Positions 1 through 5,242 of a stretch of 5,242 nucleotides of DNA are shown in pieces (the stretch's first letter is position 1; every line of letters starts with the position of its first letter). The notes under the pieces are model-generated. The model did no database searches and was not told where the DNA came from. It saw only the letters and a list, made by a program, of their open reading frames with translations. The stretch spans positions 1-5,242 of the forward strand of contig CAYRDI010000069.1 in assembly GCA_964423095.1 (NCBI GenBank), written 5' to 3'. This stretch comes from Micavibrio_A sp964423095 (GTDB taxonomy: Bacteria; Pseudomonadota; Alphaproteobacteria; Micavibrionales; Micavibrionaceae). A program made the position numbers and the translations under genes.

Positions 1-130
1 GAAAAGAGGTCAATTACCGTATCTCCTACCTATTACGCTAAATGTGATAATGTATATTATGGGAAATAATATATGGGGTATAAAAGGGGCTTCAATATGC
101 TTTAGGAGCACGGAAATGCGCCATTTATTT
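1..130. other. AT-rich gene-free region at the left edge
   Basis: This 130-bp stretch follows the stop codon of the RmlD-like gene and contains no convincing coding frame. It is much more AT-rich than the genes beside it. It holds a candidate minus-strand promoter (66-95), a small AT-only inverted repeat (47-60: two 5-bp arms around a 4-nt loop), and a weak 5-bp stem with a 3-nt loop (114-126) that is too short to call a terminator. On the minus strand an AGGAG ribosome-binding-like motif (23-27) lies 9 nt before a TTG codon (11-13) that stays open to the edge for only four codons. The region could therefore be the 5' leader of another minus-strand gene beyond the window, but this is a guess. 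Confidence 0.5.
66..95 (-). promoter_or_regulatory. Possible sigma-70-like promoter reading left out of the window
   Basis: On the minus strand TTGAAG (90-95) could serve as a -35 box. It is followed after 18 nt by TATTAT (66-71), which matches the -10 consensus at five of six positions. Transcription would begin near position 59 and run leftward, toward an AGGAG motif at 23-27. In such AT-rich sequence chance matches are common, and no downstream gene is visible to confirm the role. Confidence 0.25.
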
Positions 131-1030
131 CTATGTGCAGTTCCTATGCCCCTCCATGCCGTAGAGGATTTTGTCCTCGTCATGCATGGCCTTAATCATC
201 TCCGCCCAGCCCATCGGTGCCCATCCCGTTTCGGTTCTAAAACGCGTGCTGTCCAACCTTCTATCGCAGTGAAAAAGATCATCCGGTTTCAGGTCGATTT
301 TCAGGCCGTAAATGTCCCGCACGATGGCCAGCAAGTCATGCTTGTTGATGGCGTCGGCGGACACATGATACAGCCCGCGCAAGCCCGGATTTTTGGTCAG
401 GATGGCATCCACGAGATCCGCCATGGCGTTGGTCGTCAGGCCCGTATATAAGGCGCCCGTAAAGCCGTTGGCGGCCTTCCCGTCCTGCGCCAGGAACCAT
501 TCGATCAGCCCCGTATATGGCGGGTTTATTTCCCGGCCGATAATGGATGTGCGCAGCGTCAGGGATTTGGCCCCCGAAACTTCGCCAAGGTATTTTGTCT
601 GGCCATAGAGGTCATGCACGTCGGATTGATTTTCCTCACTGTACGGGCCTTTGATGCCGGAAAAAACGCAATCCGTGCTGAAATGGATCAACCGGAAGTT
701 TTTTTCAGCCGACAGCTTTTCAAGCTGGTGTGGCAAGAACGCATTGATGGCGATGGAGGTATAACGGTCTTTGGCGGCGTCGAGCTGTTTGACGATCCCG
801 ACGCAGTTGATGACGGCATCCGGTTTAAAAGTTTCAATCGCTGTGCGCACAGTCTTAAAATCAAAGGCATCGACACCTTCGATGATAGAAATATCTTTCA
901 ATTTACATAATGTATTTTTTAGAGAATCCCGTATTGTTCTGACAGTACCGGCCAATTCATGCTTTCCCGCAAGTTTCATCAGGATTTTATGGCCAAGCAT
1001 CCCGGAGGCGCCAAGAACAAGAATGTGCAT
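131..1030 (-). CDS. RmlD-like SDR sugar-nucleotide reductase
   Basis: Extended SDR protein of 299 residues, resembling dTDP-4-dehydrorhamnose reductase (RmlD/RfbD family, usually about 280-300 residues). These cytoplasmic enzymes reduce the 4-keto group of a nucleotide-activated 6-deoxyhexose with NAD(P)H. Visible motifs are the N-terminal Rossmann GASGMLG (residues 7-13), NCVGIV (75-80), STDCVFSG (118-125, with probable catalytic T119) and the YxxxK pair Y142/K146 in YGQTKYLGE. The C-terminal LDSTRF (259-264) is typical of the substrate-binding part of the family. The ATG overlaps the gmd stop by one base (TAATG), so translation is probably coupled to gmd; no strong ribosome-binding site is seen. 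No rmlA, rmlB or rmlC is visible, and gmd lies directly upstream, so the natural substrate is more likely the Gmd product GDP-4-keto-6-deoxymannose than a dTDP sugar. The fold assignment is firm; the substrate is inference. Confidence 0.88.
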   Translation of the reverse strand: MHILVLGASGMLGHKILMKLAGKHELAGTVRTIRDSLKNTLCKLKDISIIEGVDAFDFKTVRTAIETFKPDAVINCVGIVKQLDAAKDRYTSIAINAFLPHQLEKLSAEKNFRLIHFSTDCVFSGIKGPYSEENQSDVHDLYGQTKYLGEVSGAKSLTLRTSIIGREINPPYTGLIEWFLAQDGKAANGFTGALYTGLTTNAMADLVDAILTKNPGLRGLYHVSADAINKHDLLAIVRDIYGLKIDLKPDDLFHCDRRLDSTRFRTETGWAPMGWAEMIKAMHDEDKILYGMEGHRNCT

Positions 1031-2049
1031 TATGCGGCCGCCATATCGGATTCTACCATTTCACGGACCATGTCATCGAGCCGGATGGTGGGTTCCCACC
1101 CCAACTTTTTCTTTGCCTTGGAATAATCACCCAGCAGATGTTGCACATCCAGCGGGCGGTAATAAGCAGGATCTATCTTCACGAGCACTTTGCCGGAATC
1201 TTTACACACACCCTCTTCCTTCACGCCGCTGCCGCGCCATTGAATGGTAATGCCGGCGCACGCGAAGGCTTTATCGACAAAGGTGCGCACATCGGTTGCC
1301 ACACCCGTGGCCAGAACATAATCATCCGCCGTTGGTTGTTGGAGCATCATCCACATACCGCGTACATAATCCTTTGCGTGGCCCCAGTCGCGTAAAGCAT
1401 CAAGATTGCCCAGGTAAAGTGTATCCTGCTTTCCTTTTTTGATGGCCGCAACGGCGCGCGTGATTTTGCGGGTAACAAAATCTTCGCCGCGCACGGGGCT
1501 TTCGTGATTAAACAAAATGCCGTTCGAGGCGTGGATGCCGTATCCTTCGCGGTAAATGCGCGTCATCCAGTACGCATAGAGTTTTGCGGCCGCATACGGG
1601 CTTTGCGGTTCAAAAGGCGTGGTTTCCGATTGCGGCACCTGTGATGTGTTGCCATAGAGTTCAGATGTCGATGCCTGATAAAACCGCGTTTTGTCTTTGA
1701 GGCCCAAAATCAGGATGGATTCAAGAAATTTCAGGCAGCCCAGCGCATCGGCATTGGCCGTATATTCCGGGCTTTCAAAGCTGACGAACACATGGCTTTG
1801 CGCGGCCATGTTATAAACTTCATCCGGTTGCAGGCGGAACATAAGGCGCATGGTGTTCGCGGTATCCGTTATATCGCCCTGATGAATAGTAACTTCCGAA
1901 AGAATATCATCGATCCGATCTGTTTTTGGAATGGAGGCACGGCGGATGAGTCCGTGAACCTCATAATCTTTTTCCAGCAAAAACCGCGCGAGAAGCGATC
2001 CGTCCTGTCCTGTAATCCCTGTAATAAAGGCTCTTTTTCTATTGCTCAT
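1030..2049 (-). CDS. gmd: GDP-mannose 4,6-dehydratase
   Basis: Gmd converts GDP-D-mannose to GDP-4-keto-6-deoxy-D-mannose using a tightly bound NADP(H). It is the shared first step toward GDP-L-fucose, GDP-D-rhamnose, GDP-6-deoxytalose and GDP-perosamine. The 339-residue protein carries nearly all family hallmarks: GITGQDGS (11-18) as the cofactor loop, RRAS and TDRID (36-39, 43-47), MAAQSHV (81-87), STSELYG (127-133) with T128 and E130, and the catalytic Y152/K156 in SPYAAAK. It also has NHESPVRGEDFVTRKITRA (181-199), GNLDALRDWGHAKDYV (214-229) and RPLDVQHLLGD (298-308). The length fits the shorter bacterial forms rather than the roughly 370-residue enteric type. The ATG overlaps the stop of the upstream glycosyltransferase gene (ATGA), which implies coupled translation. 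It appears complete and intact, and the identification is confident. Confidence 0.97.
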   Translation of the reverse strand: MSNRKRAFITGITGQDGSLLARFLLEKDYEVHGLIRRASIPKTDRIDDILSEVTIHQGDITDTANTMRLMFRLQPDEVYNMAAQSHVFVSFESPEYTANADALGCLKFLESILILGLKDKTRFYQASTSELYGNTSQVPQSETTPFEPQSPYAAAKLYAYWMTRIYREGYGIHASNGILFNHESPVRGEDFVTRKITRAVAAIKKGKQDTLYLGNLDALRDWGHAKDYVRGMWMMLQQPTADDYVLATGVATDVRTFVDKAFACAGITIQWRGSGVKEEGVCKDSGKVLVKIDPAYYRPLDVQHLLGDYSKAKKKLGWEPTIRLDDMVREMVESDMAAA

Positions 2050-3326
2050 ATTGATGCTGCTTTTTTATCCGGTTGATGAATGGTTGTGGTTTTATCGTTT
2101 TTCAGCATGGTGGAAATCATGCTTTCCGCCTGTGCCTGAATTTTATTTTCGTCCGCGCGTTCCTGAATGATGGAAAAGTTGATTTTTTGGGCGGATTCAA
2201 AGAAGTTTTTGTCCGACAGGCCTTTTTGAATGGCCTCCTTTAGGCCATCGGCATCGTCCACGCCAAACAAAAGCCCGTTTTTTCCGTTATCAATCCATTC
2301 CCGGATTGATTCCATGTCGGAATGAACGGGAATCGCCCCCATGGCCATGGTTTCCAAGAGGAATCCAGGTGTGCCGTCCACTGTCGTTGCGGAAATGGTT
2401 ATGCGCGCTTGTGAGAAGATATCCATCAAAGCATCGTGACCAAGCCGGCCCAGGCATTCATATAAACGCCCGTCTTCACGCGTGTATTTTTCCGCGCGTT
2501 CGCGGACATCCGGTGTGGCCATCATGATTTTAATGTCAAAACGGTCCAGTTCATCCTTTATCTCGTGAAGCGCATCCAGAATACGAAGGGCTTTTCCAAC
2601 GTGGCCGCCTTCCCGCCCCTTGATCAGGATGGTTTTTCGTTCGTCAAACCCGCGGCCGTTTTTTGAAAAGACGGAATTCATATTGAATCCGCCTTGTGCA
2701 ATTTGCTGCCCGAGAACATGCCCCTTGAATCCTAGTTTTTCGGCCTGCTTTAGATCCCTGTATGTGTCGGCGATGATGTAATCGCAGTGTGCCAGAAGGC
2801 TGCGTATTTTTGGAAGGTGCTCCATAGCATGGGTTTCATCCTTGCCAAAAAATTCAATGTCCGTTCCCCAGATGAAATGCGCCCATGCCGGACATATGTT
2901 GCCGAGAATATTTTTGGCCCCATCCATGACATAACCATCATTTTGCATTTTTAAGGAAATGATGGCATCTGGATTCCATTTCCGGATAACGCGGGCCAGA
3001 TATTGTGCGCCGGACGTTTTGCGGAATTTGCGCATGTAGAGCTTTAGGGCCTGTAAAAGTGTGTGTCCTATGTTAAAGGAAATCGTTATCTCCATACCAA
3101 GACACGGTAGTTTAAATATATTGTCCCGCACCGGGGGCACGGAAAGATCATCCCCGATATAAACAACGGTGTTTGAAAGCAGCTCATCCTGATGAGAATT
3201 CGGGGAATTGCTGAAAAGACGCACCGTGTAGCCAGCCTTTTTGAGCATAGAAACGTAGCGGGCGGTGTGGATGCTGGCCGCCTCCCCCACCACCAAGATT
3301 TTTACGTTTTTTGCGCGTTTTTCCAT
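2046..3326 (-). CDS. GT-B-fold glycosyltransferase, GT4-like (group 1)
   Basis: A 426-residue protein that probably transfers a sugar from a nucleotide donor to a growing glycan on the cytoplasmic face of the inner membrane. The N-terminal half begins with a Rossmann-like strand and loop, VKILVVGEAASIHTARYVSML (from residue 8), as in GT-B enzymes that act on surface polysaccharides. The C-terminal half has ILIKGREGGHVGKALRIL (from 233), LGRLGHDALMDIFSQARI (292-309) and the donor-site segment DGTPGFLLETMAMGAIPV (317-334). This corresponds to the family E-x7-E motif, here D317-x7-E325. There is no signal peptide or transmembrane segment; the last 20 or so residues are polar and probably disordered. 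The start lies inside the end of the epimerase gene (25-nt overlap) with no clear ribosome-binding site, so translation is probably coupled; no other in-frame Met occurs until residue 27. Donor and acceptor are unknown. A GDP-6-deoxyhexose donor is suggested only by the neighbouring gmd. Confidence 0.82.
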   Translation of the reverse strand: MEKRAKNVKILVVGEAASIHTARYVSMLKKAGYTVRLFSNSPNSHQDELLSNTVVYIGDDLSVPPVRDNIFKLPCLGMEITISFNIGHTLLQALKLYMRKFRKTSGAQYLARVIRKWNPDAIISLKMQNDGYVMDGAKNILGNICPAWAHFIWGTDIEFFGKDETHAMEHLPKIRSLLAHCDYIIADTYRDLKQAEKLGFKGHVLGQQIAQGGFNMNSVFSKNGRGFDERKTILIKGREGGHVGKALRILDALHEIKDELDRFDIKIMMATPDVRERAEKYTREDGRLYECLGRLGHDALMDIFSQARITISATTVDGTPGFLLETMAMGAIPVHSDMESIREWIDNGKNGLLFGVDDADGLKEAIQKGLSDKNFFESAQKINFSIIQERADENKIQAQAESMISTMLKNDKTTTIHQPDKKAASI

Positions 3327-4222
3327 GCCAGTAGAGTTTTAGCCAATTCTGCTTCGAAATTAAAGGGAATTTTGGGCCTAACTATCTGATCATAAAGGGC
3401 AGTATCGGCTTGCCAATGCTCCGGCTGACCTTGGATTGACTGCCCCAGAAAACCAATGGATTTCGGGCTTTCCAGTAAATTTCGTATGATCTCGGCGCAT
3501 TCGCCAATCTCCGTCGCGTCTCCTGAGGCGATGTTGATCTTGAGGGCTGAAGATTTTTCGGGCTGTGCCTTTGGTTTTTCTGCTAGTGAATACAGCAAGG
3601 CGGACAGCTTTTGCACGAAAACATCTATGGAAAGATAGTCCCGCGTTTCTTTTCCGGTGCCGCGCAGCGAAACGGAATCAGTTGCCGTATCCTGAAACTG
3701 CCGAAAAAGTTCAAACAAGACCAGCCTTCTTTGCGAAGGGCCAAACAAGGAAAATATGCGAACTATAACGGGCTGTAATTCCAATCGTTCGGCGTATGAT
3801 CCAATCAATTTTTCACAGGAAAGTTTTGCTTGGCCGTATGGCGATATGGGGAGAAGATCGGCCCCCTCACCAATCGGTAAGGCGGTTGGGCTCCCATAGA
3901 CCGCGGCACTTGACAAACCCACAAAGCGAACCGCATGTTTCGAAGCTGCAATCCCATCGAGTATATCGCGTGTCAGGTCGATCGTATCCTTGTCAAATTG
4001 TTCCGGATTATCGAACGATGTTTGAATGGAAGCATTCCCCGCTGCATGAATCAGCGTATCCGGCGAATGTGTTTGAATGAGGCCTTCAATCGTTTCTGCG
4101 CGGTAATCACAATTTTTGCGTGTCAAGGAAATGACATTGTTTCCATGCGCGGCAAAGTATGCCGCCATGGCCGACCCGATGAAACCATTCGCACCGGTGA
4201 TGATGATTGTTTTTGTTAACAT
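3302..4222 (-). CDS. NAD-dependent epimerase/dehydratase (extended SDR)
   Basis: First gene of the minus-strand operon, encoding 306 residues of the GalE/WcaG-type extended SDR family that acts on nucleotide sugars in the cytoplasm. The cofactor loop is GANGFIG (10-16). HAAGNAS (59-65) follows strand 4. LSSAAVYG (103-110) supplies the probable catalytic S105, and SPYGQAK (127-133) supplies Y129 and K133. VRIFSLFGPSQ (154-164) and RDYLSIDVFV (194-203) match the family's usual later motifs. The length is normal and all catalytic residues are present. The start ATG has a GAGA ribosome-binding-like motif 8 nt upstream (4231-4234). The specific reaction (C4 epimerisation, reduction or dehydration) and the sugar cannot be told from motifs. 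Because it sits with gmd, it might act on a GDP-sugar as a 4-reductase, which would compete with the RmlD-like protein for that role. Confidence 0.85.
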   Translation of the reverse strand: MLTKTIIITGANGFIGSAMAAYFAAHGNNVISLTRKNCDYRAETIEGLIQTHSPDTLIHAAGNASIQTSFDNPEQFDKDTIDLTRDILDGIAASKHAVRFVGLSSAAVYGSPTALPIGEGADLLPISPYGQAKLSCEKLIGSYAERLELQPVIVRIFSLFGPSQRRLVLFELFRQFQDTATDSVSLRGTGKETRDYLSIDVFVQKLSALLYSLAEKPKAQPEKSSALKINIASGDATEIGECAEIIRNLLESPKSIGFLGQSIQGQPEHWQADTALYDQIVRPKIPFNFEAELAKTLLAWKNAQKT

Positions 4223-4244
4223 AAGTAAGATCTCATTCGTATCC

Positions 4245-4272
4245 TTGCTATTTATAATTAAAAAAGTATTAT
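4245..4272 (+). promoter_or_regulatory. Predicted sigma-70-like promoter for the methyltransferase
   Basis: TTGCTA (4245-4250) matches the -35 consensus at four of six positions. After a 16-nt spacer, TATTAT (4267-4272) matches the -10 consensus at five of six. Transcription would start near 4280, leaving a leader of roughly 20 nt that includes the GAGG ribosome-binding site. Its position relative to the gene is right, but the AT-rich background raises the chance of a coincidental match. Confidence 0.4.
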
Positions 4273-4289
4273 TTAAAAAACAATTATTT
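4260..4289 (+). repeat. Imperfect 15-bp tandem repeat in the divergent promoter
   Basis: Two adjacent 15-bp units, 4260-4274 and 4275-4289, each begin with six A residues and end in ATTATTT or TTATTT. They agree at 13 of 15 positions, differing only at the seventh and eighth (GT versus CA). The first copy contains the proposed -10 box of the methyltransferase promoter, and the second covers the likely transcription start. The pair may be a slippage duplication or a pair of regulator sites. Its low complexity means chance cannot be excluded. Confidence 0.45.
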
Positions 4290-4290
4290 T

Positions 4291-4294
4291 GAGG
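4291..4294 (+). promoter_or_regulatory. Ribosome-binding site deciding the methyltransferase start
   Basis: GAGG lies 7 nt before the ATG at 4302. An in-frame TTG at 4296 would also open the frame, but it sits only one base after this motif and could not be served by it. The ATG at 4302 is therefore the better start. Confidence 0.6.
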
Positions 4295-4301
4295 TTTGTT
4301 T

Positions 4302-5242
4302 ATGCTTGCAATTCAAAGACCTATGGTCACGTCTCCAAACTTGGACGCTTTGGAGCAAGATTGGTGGAACAATTATTCAGAAACGATTGTTTCTGTTTGG
4401 GAGATGGATCGGCTTTATCAATCAATCCTCCGCGAGCATTACATGTCTAATGCGAAAGAGTATTTTCAGAAGGATTGTGCCAGCGTAACTGTTTTCGAAC
4501 CGGGGTGCGGCTCTGGTTGGGTAGGTCAGATGATTGCAGATGATGGCGTTCGCATAATTGGAACAGATTTCTCAAAAACGCAGATAAGTTTAGCTGAAAA
4601 AAATGCAAAAAGAAAAAGTTTGCAAGATTGTTCTAAATATTTTGTTATGAAATCAGACGAATGGCCAGATGATGTGACGAGTTGCAAAGGAATCCTTATT
4701 CATTCTTTTCTTCACCATCTCAATGGGCACGAGGTTGAGTTATTCTTTGAAAAGATTAAAAATAATTTTCCATCTGGGACAAAAGTATGGATGTTTGAGC
4801 CCTGTTTTTATGCTGTGACAAAAGAAGATGGGGTGATCCCTTCACGCTTTAGTCTCCTTCTTGATAAGGTCACCCAAAAATTTGTAGCTAAGTTAAATGC
4901 ATTTTTGGAAAAAAATTCAATGCTTGATCAAGAAATCCTTTCAAAATTTAAATATCTTGAACAGTCTGCCACGGAAAATGAATACTATCTGTCACNNNNN
5001 NNNNNAAGGAAATTCCATTTGAAGTCAATGAATTTCGCAGCTTTCTATTAAAATATATGGTTGTAGAAGATGAAAAGTGGGCGATTATTAATGCTGTGGG
5101 ATGGACTTTCTGCCTTAATATAATTAGGAATAAAAATATTAGGCACTGTTTGGCAGTAACCCTTGCTTCAGCATTGAGCTTTATCGACCGACAACTTTGT
5201 CGTGACGAAGGATATGGAAAGAAAAGGCTAGCTGCGCCCAGT
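4302..5242 (+). CDS. Class I SAM-dependent methyltransferase, gap-interrupted and 3'-partial
   Basis: Divergently transcribed from the operon. The 231 readable residues before the gap show a class I (Rossmann-like) methyltransferase. Motif I, VFEPGCGSGWVG (64-75), binds the methionine part of SAM; IIGTDFS (85-91) places D89 where the ribose-binding acidic residue is expected. ILIHSFLHHL (131-140) is the motif IV region and KVWMFEPCFY (161-170) matches a later core strand. Ten N follow at 4996-5005. After them one frame is open from 5006 to the window end (79 codons, starting KEIPFEVNEFRSFLL). It resembles the C-terminal part of such enzymes, with a hydrophobic stretch around LAVTLASALSFIDRQLC. 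That frame differs from the pre-gap frame if the gap is exactly ten bases; read literally, the gene would stop at 5049-5051, which I take as an artefact. The gene is more AT-rich than the operon. The substrate is unknown; glycan or precursor methylation is suggested only by location. Confidence 0.8.
4996..5005. other. Assembly gap (ten N)
   Basis: Ten undetermined bases lie inside the methyltransferase gene. The length is probably a placeholder. To keep the reading frame, the true insert must be two bases more than a multiple of three, which ten is not. Confidence 0.95.

Larger units (their letters stand above)
4223..4301. promoter_or_regulatory. Divergent intergenic promoter region
   Basis: These 79 bp are the only spacer between the leftward four-gene operon and the rightward methyltransferase gene, so both promoters must lie here or inside the coding ends. 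The sequence is strongly AT-rich. For the leftward operon, TATAAA on the minus strand (4251-4256) could be a -10 element, but no well-spaced -35 box is evident. The rightward promoter is listed separately. No recognisable operator for a named regulator was found. Confidence 0.5.

Noticed and set aside
46..61. GATAAT...ATTAT inverted repeat resembling a Fur box
   Set aside because: The arms are separated by 4 nt rather than the Fur spacing, and the similarity is limited to AT-rich half-sites.
114..126. Inverted repeat near the end of the operon as a rho-independent terminator
   Set aside because: The stem is only 5 bp, mostly A/T, and lacks a following T-run on the minus strand.
44..451. Plus-strand open frame of 135 codons, and other plus-strand frames within 131-4222
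   Set aside because: They lie opposite strongly supported minus-strand genes, show no recognisable motifs, and are antisense shadows.
4296..4301. TTG at 4296 as an alternative methyltransferase start, adding two residues
   Set aside because: It lies one base after the GAGG motif, too close for initiation; ATG at 4302 has the right 7-nt spacing.
5049..5051. TAA stop as the end of the methyltransferase
   Set aside because: It appears only if the gap is taken as exactly ten bases; another frame after the gap is open to the window end and continues the protein sensibly.
1..5242. CRISPR arrays, tRNA or rRNA genes, insertion sequences, phage or toxin-antitoxin genes
   Set aside because: No regularly spaced repeats, cloverleaf-like sequence, transposase motifs or terminal inverted repeats were seen on either strand.

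Overview
The window looks like part of a Gram-negative, probably proteobacterial, surface-polysaccharide locus (O-antigen, capsule or another exported glycan). This rests on a GDP-mannose 4,6-dehydratase, two further sugar-nucleotide short-chain dehydrogenases (SDRs) and a GT-B-type glycosyltransferase packed head to tail. The species cannot be fixed from the sequence. By eye the operon genes are around 50% GC, while the methyltransferase at the right end is clearly more AT-rich.

Layout: positions 1-130 are a gene-free, AT-rich stretch with a possible promoter and start site for a further minus-strand gene lying off the left edge. Positions 131-4222 hold four minus-strand genes, transcribed right to left: an NAD-dependent epimerase/dehydratase (3302-4222), a glycosyltransferase (2046-3326), GDP-mannose 4,6-dehydratase gmd (1030-2049) and an RmlD-like sugar-nucleotide reductase (131-1030). 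Every junction overlaps (25, 4 and 1 nt), so this is one translationally coupled operon. A 79-bp AT-rich spacer (4223-4301) separates it from a divergent class I SAM-dependent methyltransferase gene starting at 4302. That gene is interrupted by a run of ten N (4996-5005) and runs off the right edge. The spacer carries a reasonable sigma-70-like promoter for the methyltransferase and an imperfect 15-bp tandem repeat.

Working model (inference): Gmd converts GDP-D-mannose to GDP-4-keto-6-deoxy-D-mannose. One of the two other SDRs, most simply the RmlD-like protein next to gmd, reduces it to a GDP-6-deoxyhexose (GDP-rhamnose, GDP-6-deoxytalose or similar). The glycosyltransferase uses this or a related donor. 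The methyltransferase may modify the glycan or a precursor. The exact sugar, linkage and acceptor cannot be read from the sequence. I see no clearly new biological system; the points of interest are the unusual pairing of Gmd with an RmlD-type partner, the methyltransferase split by the gap, and the repeat-bearing divergent promoter.
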